Shown here: positions 8,619 to 17,102 of the stretch, piece by piece | Layout of the letters: the number at the start of each line of letters is the position of its first letter | How positions within the stretch are numbered: the stretch's first letter is position 1 | Origin: Microcoleus sp. AS-A8 | Lineage (GTDB): Bacteria; Cyanobacteriota; Cyanobacteriia; Cyanobacteriales; Coleofasciculaceae | Assembly (NCBI GenBank): GCA_039962225.1 | Contig: JAMPKV010000002.1 | Span: 515,217 to 579,216 of the forward strand | Length of the DNA: 64,000 bases | Reading direction: 5' to 3' | Position numbers and translations under genes: made by a program | The notes under the pieces: model-generated | Database searches by the model: none | Told to the model about the DNA's origin: nothing | The model's input: the letters and a program-made list of their open reading frames with translations, nothing else

Positions 8619-9035
8619 ATGAGATACCACGTTATTTACGACGGCAACTGTAATCTTTGCGTCACCCTGGTACAGGTACTCGAAAACCTGGATAAAGGAC
8701 AGCTATTCGATTACATCTCGATGCAGGAGGAAGAAGCGCTGAAGAATTTGGGCGTGACGCCCCAAGATTGTGAAATGGGGATGATTTTAATTGATACTGC
8801 CTCACCAGAACGTCGCTGGCAAGGCAGTGATGCGGCGGAGGAGATTGGGAATTTGTTACCAGCCGGCAATGTGTTTGTTTCGGCTTACCGAGCTCTGCCT
8901 GGGATGAAATGGATGGGCGATCGCGTTTATGAGCAAGTTCGCGATAATCGTTACAGTTGGTTTGGTAAGCGTTCTAGTACGTATCAATCCGCTTATCCAG
9001 TGGGTTGCGCTGCTGCGTCTGATGCCCAGAGTTAG
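8619..9035 (+). CDS. DCC-family thiol-disulfide protein (DUF393)
   Basis: A 138-residue soluble protein starting MRYHVIYDGNCNLC. YDGxCxxC is the diagnostic motif of the DUF393/DCC family, whose members are predicted thiol-disulfide oxidoreductases with a thioredoxin-like fold. The two cysteines are C11 and C14. The rest follows the family pattern (GSDAAEEI, ALPGMKWMGDRVYEQV, NRYSWFGKR). Normal length. No signal peptide, so probably cytoplasmic. The substrate is unknown. It is convergent with the nitroreductase gene. Confidence 0.85.
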   Translation: MRYHVIYDGNCNLCVTLVQVLENLDKGQLFDYISMQEEEALKNLGVTPQDCEMGMILIDTASPERRWQGSDAAEEIGNLLPAGNVFVSAYRALPGMKWMGDRVYEQVRDNRYSWFGKRSSTYQSAYPVGCAAASDAQS

Positions 9036-9122
9036 AGGCGAGGGAATGCTGCATTTAGCTTTATCGTCCTTCTAGGAAATATCCTCCGCAGGCATTAGTC
9101 CGTAACAGCCAACAGGGCTACT

Positions 9123-9791
9123 TTATAGGGTCAAGGGTTGTTCGTAACTTTCACCGAAGAAAACCTGATCAATCCCAAAGCGTCCACCATAGGACTTAAA
9201 CGGTTCAGCCACATAGCCTAATGCTAAGAGACAGCAAACATCGACCTCCTCTGGAATTTGGAACGCTTCTTTCACCTGAGTACTGACAAACCCTTCCATG
9301 GGGCAACTATCTACACCATAACTCTTCGCCACAATCATTAAGTGAGCGACGGCTAACATCGTGTGGCGATTCGTCCAAGCTTCCACATGTTCAAAACAGG
9401 GACGATTCTCAAATAACTGGGGAATGGATTGGCGCATGTACTCTGCATAACCCTCATTCACCGCCCCCGCCTCAGAACCCAGCTTAATCACAGATTCTAT
9501 GTAGTCAGGTTCAGCGACACGCCTGTCGCCACAACAAATTAAAACCACAGGCGCTTCACCAACTTGTCGCTGATTGAAGGCACAAGCTTTGAGTCTCTCT
9601 TTATTTTCTGCCTCCCGTACTACCACAAAGCGCCAAGGCTGGAGGTTATAACCAGACGGTGCTCGGACACCCAGCCGCAGAATTTCTGCTAAAGCGGCGT
9701 CCGGAATGGGATCGCTGCGAAATGCTCGCGCCGCGCGACGCTGCTCAATGCTATCCTTTAAACCCATGCTGGGATGCATGTTAATGGTCAT
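9123..9791 (-). CDS. Nitroreductase family protein
   Basis: A 222-residue flavoprotein of the FMN-dependent nitroreductase fold. The N-terminus has the FMN-phosphate-binding pattern IEQRRAARAFRSDPIP, then LRLGVRAPSGYNLQPWRFVVVR, and late in the sequence MEGFVSTQVKEAF and LLALGYVAEP. Such enzymes reduce nitro compounds, quinones or flavins using NAD(P)H; the physiological substrate cannot be told. It is preceded on the same strand, 93 bases upstream, by a GntR-type regulator gene and may be regulated by or co-transcribed with it. The AGGAG-type site in front of ATG 9791 supports the start. Confidence 0.87.
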   Translation of the reverse strand: MTINMHPSMGLKDSIEQRRAARAFRSDPIPDAALAEILRLGVRAPSGYNLQPWRFVVVREAENKERLKACAFNQRQVGEAPVVLICCGDRRVAEPDYIESVIKLGSEAGAVNEGYAEYMRQSIPQLFENRPCFEHVEAWTNRHTMLAVAHLMIVAKSYGVDSCPMEGFVSTQVKEAFQIPEEVDVCCLLALGYVAEPFKSYGGRFGIDQVFFGESYEQPLTL

Positions 9792-9884
9792 TTTTTCTCC
9801 TCATTCCACAGTTAAGTTCGTCATATCACAAAACGGGTTGCCCAGCGCCAAAAGCGACTCGCAAAACCTTAACTTTTGTGTCAC

Positions 9885-10868
9885 TTAACCCAAACCCAAT
9901 TCGCGTTTGAGCAAGTTAATCGACTTGCTGCCAATATAATTGTCACTGCAAATGAGTTCTGGGGGACGGATAATGTCTTCTCTAGCCGCTAAGATGGCGG
10001 CTTTGACGATTTGATAGCTGGCTTGGTCGCTCAGAATCGTTTGGGCACTACGAACTAAGGCATTCAGTTTATAGGTTTCGTTAAACTGAGCTGTCATTAG
10101 GAGCAAATCTTCCCCACGCAGACTGTGGATAATCACTTCTACAACCCGTAGGATGCCGTCACTGATACTCACTACTCCCAAACAGCTATCTTTGGGGAGG
10201 CTTTGAATCAGCTTGATTTCCTTTCCATAATCGTAGATATCTACGGGAATAACACGAACAGATTTGGGAGCGGCGATCTCTTCGGCTTGTCGGATAAAAT
10301 ACCGACTGGTCACAACTGTACCAGAGTTGGTTTGATCCAACGCTAGGGCGAGTTCCTCCATGGGAACTAACTGCACAGGAATTCCCAGCGATTTTTCCAA
10401 TTCCTGTACCATCAACTCCCCAGCACCCAAGTCTCGTGACTCAACGGTGACCAATACTCGCGCACTACAGCGCAATCGCCAATCGATTTCTGTGAGAAAC
10501 AGTTCTCTGGCTTCACTGAGAGAGCAACCCTGTGCCAGCAGTTCATCAAGACTCTGCTGCACAATTTTGGAGGCATTAGGATACTGATTGAGGATGGGAG
10601 ACTGTCGCTGGGCACCCCCTTCATGACCTTGTGCCTTAACATAAATCCCTGATCCCGCTTGAGATTCTACCAGTCCTGTGTCTTCTAACTGCCGATACAC
10701 CTTACTAATGGTGTTGCGGTGCAAACCGGTAATCATGGCTAATTGCCTGGTACTGGGCAAACGATGACCGGGGGGATATTGCCGAGAGGCGATCGCAAAT
10801 TGTATTTGATCAAATAGCTGCTTTGAGGCAGGAATCTCACTATCTGGCTGAATATGATATTGAACCAT
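9885..10868 (-). CDS. GntR-family transcriptional regulator
   Basis: About 327 residues from ATG 10868 (MVQYHIQPDSEIPASKQL). An upstream in-frame ATG at 10904 would add 12 residues that do not look like the family. Residues 10-75 form the GntR winged helix: QLFDQIQFAIASRQYPPGHRLPSTRQLA, then GLHRNTISKVYRQLE and a wing ending GSGIYV. The C-terminal 220 residues are not an aminotransferase or a typical FCD/UTRA domain that I can recognise; they are probably the cyanobacterial effector domain. The gene lies just upstream of the nitroreductase gene on the same strand and may control it. Confidence 0.82.
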   Translation of the reverse strand: MVQYHIQPDSEIPASKQLFDQIQFAIASRQYPPGHRLPSTRQLAMITGLHRNTISKVYRQLEDTGLVESQAGSGIYVKAQGHEGGAQRQSPILNQYPNASKIVQQSLDELLAQGCSLSEARELFLTEIDWRLRCSARVLVTVESRDLGAGELMVQELEKSLGIPVQLVPMEELALALDQTNSGTVVTSRYFIRQAEEIAAPKSVRVIPVDIYDYGKEIKLIQSLPKDSCLGVVSISDGILRVVEVIIHSLRGEDLLLMTAQFNETYKLNALVRSAQTILSDQASYQIVKAAILAAREDIIRPPELICSDNYIGSKSINLLKRELGLG

Positions 10869-11516
10869 CACAATGTCTCCAAAGCCCTTGGTTAACCGAG
10901 GCAAGTTTTGCCATCGGCACCCTTAACACTAAAATTTTGTCCAGGTCTAGACTCTATCCAATCTATCCTTACTCAGCCCTGGATACCTAGAAAAACTCCT
11001 ACTTCGGCACGATAAACACTTGATCGCAGCGTCGGTCTCATAGACAAAAGTTAAAAATAAGTGTGTGACTATATTAATAGTAGTCTTTTAGAGCTTAATG
11101 CCGCATTCCCTCCAGCGGAGATTCATCGGCCACAGACGAGCCTCTAGATTTTTCTCAAATGACTTGATTTAAAATTAAGGGATATCGATTCTATCTTAAT
11201 TTAGGACAGTCTGAAAAAGAATCGACTTTATCAGTTTTGTGCTTCATCTATTTTTTGCTCTGATTTTTTGATTAAAAACCTTAGACTCGGTCGATTATTG
11301 CAGGACTAAATCTTTTTCCAAGAAACATAGATGTTATGAGAATATCTAAAAAAATAAAGATCAAAAGATAAAGTTCTATTGTAATTTCGTTCAAGCATTG
11401 GGTAACTTAGAGTTAAAATTAAACAGAAGTTTTTGCATCGGTTAGAAAGCCGATAAGCCTTCGAGATTAGCTGCTCTGGATTTCACAGCGCTCCTTTCCA
11501 CGCGTTCAACTAAATC
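10869..11516. other. AT-rich intergenic region between divergent genes
   Basis: About 650 bases separate the GntR gene (minus) from the dienelactone hydrolase gene (plus). The part from 11190 to 11450 is strongly AT-rich and probably carries the promoter of the hydrolase gene. I see no open frame with coding character, no tRNA-like fold and no strong terminator. Confidence 0.4.
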
Positions 11517-12275
11517 ATGGCGAATAGAGAAATAAAAACAGATTCCGTTAAGATTGCGAATGGCTCTCTAGAAATTGAAGCTTACCTGGCAATGCCAGCC
11601 GACACGGGGAATTTCCCAGGCGTTGTGGTGCTACAAGAAATTTTTGGAGTGAACGATCATATCCGAGAGGTCACTCGACGGATAGCCCAAGAAGGCTATG
11701 TCGCGATCGCACCTGCACTCTATCAACGCCAAGCTCCCGGTTTTGAAACGGGTTACACAGACAAAGACATTCAAATTGGCAGAAAATATAAGGAGCAAAC
11801 CACAGCAGAAGAACTCAAAAGCGATATTCAAGCAACCATCAATTACCTGATCAGCCAGACACCAGCCAAACCCAACTCTATTGGCTGTATCGGCTTTTGT
11901 TTTGGAGGGCATGTTGCCTATCTAGCGGCGACCCTACCAGACATTCAAGCCACCGCGTCGTTCTATGGCGCAGGCATTACCACAATGACTCCGGGTGGCG
12001 GTGAGCCAACCATCACTCAAACCAAAAATATCAGAGGAGGCACAATCTACCTCTTCTTTGGCATGAAAGACGCCAGCATTCCCTTGGAACAGGTTGCTCA
12101 GATCGAACAGGCACTGAACAAGCACCAAGTGATACACCGTATCTTTCGTTACCAGGAAGCCGATCACGGATTCTTCTGTGACCAACGCGCTAGCTACAAT
12201 GAGGCAGCAGCCGCTGATGCTTGGGGGCAAGTGAAGCAGTTTTTTAAGCAGGAACTGGCCTTGGCATCGGCTTGA
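11517..12275 (+). CDS. Dienelactone hydrolase family protein
   Basis: A 252-residue alpha/beta hydrolase. The DLH pattern is clear: PGVVVLQEIFGVNDHIREVTRRIA, then IGCIGFCFGGHVAYLAA with the cysteine nucleophile in G-x-C-x-G-G, an aspartate in FGMKDASIP and a histidine in EADHGFFCD, forming a Cys-Asp-His triad. These enzymes hydrolyse dienelactones or related esters; in cyanobacteria the natural substrate is unknown. There is no signal peptide, so it is cytoplasmic. The gene runs toward the S1-like gene with 65 bases between and could be co-transcribed. Confidence 0.87.
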   Translation: MANREIKTDSVKIANGSLEIEAYLAMPADTGNFPGVVVLQEIFGVNDHIREVTRRIAQEGYVAIAPALYQRQAPGFETGYTDKDIQIGRKYKEQTTAEELKSDIQATINYLISQTPAKPNSIGCIGFCFGGHVAYLAATLPDIQATASFYGAGITTMTPGGGEPTITQTKNIRGGTIYLFFGMKDASIPLEQVAQIEQALNKHQVIHRIFRYQEADHGFFCDQRASYNEAAAADAWGQVKQFFKQELALASA

Positions 12276-12340
12276 AGCTGCACCCCTCATCGACTCACTC
12301 TCGACCGTAATTCACTACTTTTTTTAAGCGATTAATTGAC

Positions 12341-13249
12341 ATGAAATCAGAACCAGCACGTTCTAAAGCTAGCAAAGTGTCTTTCTCCATGGACGATTTT
12401 GCCAAAGCCTTGGAACAACACGACTACGGGTTTAAAAAGGGACAGGTAGTGCGTGGCAAGGTGTACAACTACGAAACGGATGGTGCGTATGTTGACATCG
12501 GCGGCAAGTCTTTGGCCTATGTTCCCATCAACGAGGTTTCTGTGAAATCCTCAGGGGATTGGTCAGAAGTGCTGCCTTTACACGAAGAACTCGATTTTCT
12601 CATTATTGGAGAACAGGACGCCGATGGTCAGGTGACGCTTTCGCGGCGTCAGCTAGAAGTGAAGCGGCTTTGGGATGAGTTGGCAGAGGTACAGGAAGAC
12701 GGGAAATCATTCCAAGTGCGCGTTACCGGGGTGAATAAGGGTGGCGTTACGGTCGATATGCGCGGGTTGCGGGGGTTTATTCCGCGATCGCACTTGAGTG
12801 AGCGAGAGGACTTAGATTCATTGATTGGTCAAACCCTCACCGCTACCATCTTAGAAGCCGATCGCGAACGCAACAAGTTGGTCGTTTCCCAGCGCCAAGC
12901 CACTCGTTCTGCTGGTTTTAGTCAGCTAGAATTGGGGCAATTGGTGGAAGGCAAAATTACTTCCATTAAGCCTTTCGGTTTGTTTGTCGATTTTGAAGGC
13001 ATCACAGGTTTGCTGCACATTAAGCAAGTGAGCCAAACCTTTATTGAATCTCTCCCAGCCGTATTCCAAATCGGTCAGATCATTAAAGCGATGATTATTG
13101 ACCTCGATGAAGGGAAAGGCCGTATTTCTTTGTCTACTAGGGTGTTAGAAAATTATGCTGGAGAAATGTTGGAGAAAATGGCTGATGTGATGGATAGTGC
13201 TGAAGCGCGTGCAGAACGGGCTAAGCCAAAAATCATGCAGCAGCAGTGA
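12341..13249 (+). CDS. Ribosomal protein S1-like RNA-binding protein (three S1 domains)
   Basis: A 302-residue protein with three S1 RNA-binding domains, at about residues 28-100 (KGQVVRGKVYNYETDGAYVDIGGK), 115-180 (FQVRVTGVNKGGVTVDMRGLRGFIP) and 195-265 (LGQLVEGKITSIKPFGLFVDFEG). Three-domain S1 is the cyanobacterial and plastid form of 30S protein S1, and there are often two paralogues; this could be the second, Rps1b-like one. It would bind mRNA at the ribosome or act as a stand-alone RNA-binding protein. The last codons are CAG CAG CAG TGA, and the TGA coincides with the right end of the adjacent TnpB element, so the native C-terminus may have been altered. Confidence 0.85.
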   Translation: MKSEPARSKASKVSFSMDDFAKALEQHDYGFKKGQVVRGKVYNYETDGAYVDIGGKSLAYVPINEVSVKSSGDWSEVLPLHEELDFLIIGEQDADGQVTLSRRQLEVKRLWDELAEVQEDGKSFQVRVTGVNKGGVTVDMRGLRGFIPRSHLSEREDLDSLIGQTLTATILEADRERNKLVVSQRQATRSAGFSQLELGQLVEGKITSIKPFGLFVDFEGITGLLHIKQVSQTFIESLPAVFQIGQIIKAMIIDLDEGKGRISLSTRVLENYAGEMLEKMADVMDSAEARAERAKPKIMQQQ

Positions 13250-13400
13250 CACTCCTCTGCCTCTTAGGCGCGAGGATTCTTGGCTCAACCAGTCGATTTG
13301 CTTATTGATGTCACCACCAATGAGTAGAGATCGGTCTGTCCCCAAGCGTTGATTCCGGCGTGCCCCGCCGTACTTAAATCAATTCCTGCCTGCCTTAAAG
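13247..13400 (-). ncRNA. Predicted TnpB omega RNA (right-end RNA)
   Basis: In IS605-type elements the guide RNA of TnpB is transcribed across the 3' end of tnpB to the right end of the element, and the bases just outside the end serve as guide. Here the minus strand downstream of the tnpB stop (13285) forms a hairpin with outer CCTC/GAGG and inner GCCT/AGGC pairing (13254-13275), then GTGTCA, matching that architecture. The first bases outside would be complementary to the last codons of the S1 gene. The 5' limit given is a guess. Confidence 0.5.
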
Positions 13401-14484
13401 CTTTGGCTAGGATGTTCAATGCTGCGTTGTGGTCGCGGTCTAGCACCGTGCCACAACGGCAAGCATGAGTCCTCACTGAAAGCGACTTTTTGACTGTATT
13501 GCCGCAAGCTGAACAGTTCTGGGAAGTGTATTGAGGAGTAACAGCAACCACTATTTTTCCATACACTTTCCCTAGATACTGCAACCATTGAGAAAACTGC
13601 GACCAAGCGGCATCACTGATGCTTTTGGCAAGATGCGGGTTCTTCACCATGTTCCTCACCTGAAGGTCTTCATAGGCAATAAAATCGCTAGATTTCACTA
13701 CGCACAATGCCGTCTTAATGGCAAAGTCTTTACGCTGCCTACTGACCTTGAGGTGTTTTCTTGCCAGCCGATTAATGGCTTTCCTGCGGTTGGCTGACCC
13801 CTTTTTCTTGCTAGAAACTCGCCGTTGCGCTATGCGCAATCCTTTCTCACTTTTTCGGAGATGGCGGGGATTGGGAACGGTGGTTCCAGTGCTATCGGTC
13901 AAGAAGTGGTCTAAACCAAGATCTATACCAATAGCTTTACCCGTAGGAAGGGCTTCCTCTACTCGTTCCACATTGATGCAGAACTGAGCGTAGTAGCCAT
14001 CGGCTCTACGAATTACCCGTACCCGCTTAATCTCATCCGGCGCATAGAAGTGTAAATCGCGAGAGCCAACTAATTTAAAAGAGCCAGCAGCAAAGCCATC
14101 TGTAAAAGCTAGATGTCTTTTATCAGAAGAAAGCTTCCAGCCTGAAGTTTTGTACTCGACAGTTCGAGAAAACTTCTTGAACTGTGGGTATCCTTTCTTT
14201 CCTGGTTTTTTAGCTTTGCAATTAGCAAAGAAATGTTGGATAGCAATCAGGGCACGTTCTGCCGAAGCTTGACGCGCCATTGAGTTAAGTTTTCCTGCCC
14301 ATTCAAACTCTTTGGCTAGTACAGCACATTGTTTGTAGAGGTCAGACAGCTTAACGCCTTGATTTTCCATCCAGTACTTGAGCGCCTTGTTTCGGATGAA
14401 CTGAGCGGTGCGGATCATGTTGTCAATGACCCGATACTGCTGCGGCTTACCTTTTAACTTAAACTCAAGTACAATCATGAGCAT
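13285..14484 (-). CDS. tnpB: TnpB, RNA-guided endonuclease of an IS605-type element (OrfB)
   Basis: A 399-residue protein of normal TnpB length and layout. It has an N-terminal helix-turn-helix/REC-like part, a RuvC-like nuclease split into GIDLG (D188), YEDL (E272) and DRDHN (D351), and a four-cysteine zinc finger (C324, C327, C342, C344). All catalytic and zinc residues are present, so it is probably active. TnpB uses an omega RNA to cut DNA next to a short target-adjacent motif and thereby helps retain the transposon. The start could be ATG 14484 or the next in-frame ATG two codons later (14478). No TnpA partner is nearby. Confidence 0.9.
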   Translation of the reverse strand: MLMIVLEFKLKGKPQQYRVIDNMIRTAQFIRNKALKYWMENQGVKLSDLYKQCAVLAKEFEWAGKLNSMARQASAERALIAIQHFFANCKAKKPGKKGYPQFKKFSRTVEYKTSGWKLSSDKRHLAFTDGFAAGSFKLVGSRDLHFYAPDEIKRVRVIRRADGYYAQFCINVERVEEALPTGKAIGIDLGLDHFLTDSTGTTVPNPRHLRKSEKGLRIAQRRVSSKKKGSANRRKAINRLARKHLKVSRQRKDFAIKTALCVVKSSDFIAYEDLQVRNMVKNPHLAKSISDAAWSQFSQWLQYLGKVYGKIVVAVTPQYTSQNCSACGNTVKKSLSVRTHACRCGTVLDRDHNAALNILAKALRQAGIDLSTAGHAGINAWGQTDLYSLVVTSISKSTG

Positions 14485-14494
14485 ATCCTACCAT

Positions 14495-14520
14495 GTTTAT
14501 GGCTACATATTGCTATAAAC
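14495..14520. repeat. Left-end subterminal hairpin of the tnpB element
   Basis: Arms GTTTAT and ATAAAC enclose 14 bases and lie about 10 bases upstream of the tnpB start. IS605-type transposases recognise such imperfect palindromes near each end. Confidence 0.6.
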
Positions 14521-14595
14521 CAAGAAAAACTGTCCTAGAAGGACGCGGAGCTTCAGTGAGCAGCTTTAAACCCATTAATTTTGGTAAAAATACTC

Positions 14596-15303
14596 ATGAC
14601 TCAAGCAGACGGATCGAGCCGCACTCTCGGCGTGGACATTGGCGGCAGTGGTGTCAAGGTGATGGTATTAGATGAAGCGGGTAATCCCCTGACGGAACGC
14701 AGCCGTGTGGAAACGCCCCAACCCCCCAAACCCGATGCTGTAATTGATGCGATCGCTCAGTTAGCGGCAGGACAAGGTGAATTTGATCGAGTGTCAGTGG
14801 GATTTCCAGGGGTTGTAAGTTGCGGTATCACAAGAACAGCGGTAAACTTAGACCCCGATTGGATGGGCTTCGATCTTGCCACAGCTCTTTCTGAGCGTTT
14901 GGGAAAGCCCGTGCGGGTGGCGAATGATGCCGATGTGCAAGGAATGGCGGCTATTGTCGGTAAAGGAGTGGAAATGGTGATCACCCTAGGTACGGGGTTT
15001 GGTTCTGCCCTATTTGTAGATGGGAAACTGGTGCCCAATTTGGAAATGGGACATCATCCGTTCCGCAAAGGGGAAACCTATGAGCAGCAGTTGGGACGTG
15101 CAGCGTTGGATGCAGTGGGTCAGAAAAAATGGAATACTCGCTTAGAAAAGGCGATCGCATGTCTGGATCATCTGTTTAATTACGATTACCTCTACATCGG
15201 CGGCGGTGAAGCCAAGAAAATCACCATCGAGCTACCTCCCAATGTGAAAATTGTGCCCAATGTCAATGGTTTGTTGGGTGGGATTGTGTTGTGGCGGGAT
15301 TAG
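14596..15303 (+). CDS. ROK-family kinase, polyphosphate glucokinase-like
   Basis: About 235 residues from ATG 14596 (MTQADGSSRTLGVDIGGSG); a TTG at 14581 would add five residues. The phosphate-1 motif LGVDIGGSGVKVMVLD, the substrate block SVGFPGVVSCG, VRVANDADVQGMA with the catalytic Asp, and the ATP-binding LGTGFGSALFVDG identify an ASKHA/ROK kinase. Its compact size, the absence of a DNA-binding domain and the absence of the ROK zinc site match polyphosphate glucokinases (PpgK). It would phosphorylate glucose with polyphosphate or ATP. It lies directly beyond the left end of the tnpB element. The phosphate donor is inferred. Confidence 0.75.
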   Translation: MTQADGSSRTLGVDIGGSGVKVMVLDEAGNPLTERSRVETPQPPKPDAVIDAIAQLAAGQGEFDRVSVGFPGVVSCGITRTAVNLDPDWMGFDLATALSERLGKPVRVANDADVQGMAAIVGKGVEMVITLGTGFGSALFVDGKLVPNLEMGHHPFRKGETYEQQLGRAALDAVGQKKWNTRLEKAIACLDHLFNYDYLYIGGGEAKKITIELPPNVKIVPNVNGLLGGIVLWRD

Positions 15304-15437
15304 AAAAGTTGCATGGTTGTTGGGGAGTTGGGGAGCGGGGGAGCTGAGGAGACAAATACTGGATTTGGCAAGGGGGGCTATCAATGCCGATTTGGGATGA
15401 GATGAAATTGAGAAGTATCCCTTTCCAGAGAGGAATT

Positions 15438-16961
15438 TTACGCCGATGCCTCAATTTGTCTTACAGCCGTGAGCGCTGAGTAACTCACCCCAGCTGTCCC
15501 TTCCCCTGGATGGGTCGAATCGCCCACCAACCACAGATGATTAATCGGTGTTCGTGTGGCAAAGCCAAAGGGGCCAAAAGTTGGTATGCGTTGCCCAATG
15601 CCGCCCACGATTCCTTGGTCGCGACCGGTGTAGAAGGCAAACGTGCGGGGAGTTGCCACTTCTTGGTGGATGATGGTTTCGGGTTTTAAGTAAAAATACT
15701 GGGCAAGCTGGGCGATCGCATCTTCTGTATACTTTTGCTTAAGCTGGTCATACTCCTGTTTCGTCCCCTGCCACCACCTCGCCGCCTCGGTAAAAGAAGA
15801 GGCAATAATTGTCGCTTTGCCCTGTGGTGCGCGACCATCTCCGGGATGACTCACTGAAACGAATAGAGAGTTATTCTCCCCAATTGGGCCACAGTAATCG
15901 TAAAGAAACTGAAGATGGGGCGGACAACCCAGGGGAATTGCACTTTGGTCAACGCCCAAATAAATCACAAAAGCACCCGATGCTGGAGGTAACTTATCCA
16001 CTCGCTGTTTGTACCCCTGAGGGGCTTGTTCTGCGAGTAACTTCACCAAATTTTGGGCAGTGACGTTGGCAACCACTTCATCCGCCGGTTCTGTCCATAC
16101 TTCCCCTGTTTTTTGATTGCGAATTCTCACACAAGTCGCTTTACCACCGGACACTTCAATGTGTTCAACCGTGTGGCGCATCAGCAGTTTACCCCCCCAT
16201 TTTTCCAGCGCTTCGACTAAGCGATCGCTCAACACCTGCATACTGCCCTTAAGATGAAATAGCCCCTGCGGTTCGCTTGAAACACCCAGCGCGGTCGCCG
16301 CATAAAGTAGGGCGGTTTCATCCGCATTAACTTGGGAATAAAGCTTCAGTTGCAAATCGAGAAACGTCCTCAGACGCTGATTTTCATAGAGTCCGTATCC
16401 CTGCAGTGCATCCCCGACTGTGGTGAAAGTAAAGGGCAAGGTAATCAAGGTATCTGGACGCACGGCTGACGATAACTGCCACAAGTCCCACAAATTCCGG
16501 GGAGGCAATACAGGGTCACGGGATTGAAACTTCCAGCTCGCCTCGAACAACTTGGTCATCAATTGCCAGAAGGGTTCACTGCCGGGAAACTGTCGCTGTC
16601 GTTCAGCTTTCCATTTTTCTGGGTCGCGCCAGACGTTAATCGGTTCGGTTTCACCGGGAAGAAACACCGCACAAGCCGGATCACAAGGCGTTGCGGCGGG
16701 TAGGTCAATTTCTAACTCATCAAAAATTCGCTGGTGAATGCCACCCGGTTCTAAACCCGCCACCTGAGTCGCACCCACATCAAACGTAAATCCCCGACGT
16801 TTGAAGGTAGAAGCACACCCTCCTGGCACAAACGCTTGGTCGAGGACTAAAACTTGATAACCCCGACGAGCCAGTAAGGCTCCAGCCGTTAAACCCCCGA
16901 TTCCAGCACCAACGACAACAACACGGCGAAACTTGCTATTGTCTGCCTGACTCCTTGGCAT
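15438..16961 (-). CDS. crtD: Carotenoid desaturase/isomerase family, probable C-3',4' desaturase CrtD
   Basis: A 507-residue FAD-dependent oxidoreductase. The Rossmann motif VVVVGAGIGGLTAG is at residues 14-27, followed by VLDQAFVPGGCASTFKRRGFTFDVGATQ, a typical CrtI/CrtH/CrtD N-terminus. The C-terminal FAD motif NHLWLVGDSTHPGEGTAGVSYSA is intact. Overall it resembles the cyanobacterial CrtD that introduces the 3',4' double bond in myxol-type carotenoids, rather than CrtH or CrtP. A carotenoid isomerase-like paralogue is the alternative. The gene is divergent from the M16 peptidase gene with about 140 bases between. Confidence 0.7.
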   Translation of the reverse strand: MPRSQADNSKFRRVVVVGAGIGGLTAGALLARRGYQVLVLDQAFVPGGCASTFKRRGFTFDVGATQVAGLEPGGIHQRIFDELEIDLPAATPCDPACAVFLPGETEPINVWRDPEKWKAERQRQFPGSEPFWQLMTKLFEASWKFQSRDPVLPPRNLWDLWQLSSAVRPDTLITLPFTFTTVGDALQGYGLYENQRLRTFLDLQLKLYSQVNADETALLYAATALGVSSEPQGLFHLKGSMQVLSDRLVEALEKWGGKLLMRHTVEHIEVSGGKATCVRIRNQKTGEVWTEPADEVVANVTAQNLVKLLAEQAPQGYKQRVDKLPPASGAFVIYLGVDQSAIPLGCPPHLQFLYDYCGPIGENNSLFVSVSHPGDGRAPQGKATIIASSFTEAARWWQGTKQEYDQLKQKYTEDAIAQLAQYFYLKPETIIHQEVATPRTFAFYTGRDQGIVGGIGQRIPTFGPFGFATRTPINHLWLVGDSTHPGEGTAGVSYSALTAVRQIEASA

Positions 16962-17102
16962 AGCAAAATTTTATATTTCTTAATATTAATTATCATAACT
17001 TGATTTTAGAATGCGCTTGTGGAGGGCTAGGGCGAAGCGCTGACAGAGCCGACCGTTGCAAACTACTAAGATAGAGAGGAATGGCAAAAACGCGAAGTAC
17101 CG

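Larger units (their letters stand above)
13247..14520 (-). mobile_element. IS200/IS605-superfamily element carrying only tnpB (IS1341-like)
   Basis: The element consists of a tnpB gene on the minus strand with structured flanks and no tnpA transposase. Its right end is set by the hairpin at 13254-13275 followed by TGTCA, abutting the S1 gene. A subterminal hairpin at 14495-14520 (GTTTAT and ATAAAC arms around a 14-base loop) lies just upstream of the tnpB start, as is usual at the left end. The precise left boundary beyond 14520 could not be fixed. Without tnpA it must be mobilised in trans. Confidence 0.75.
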
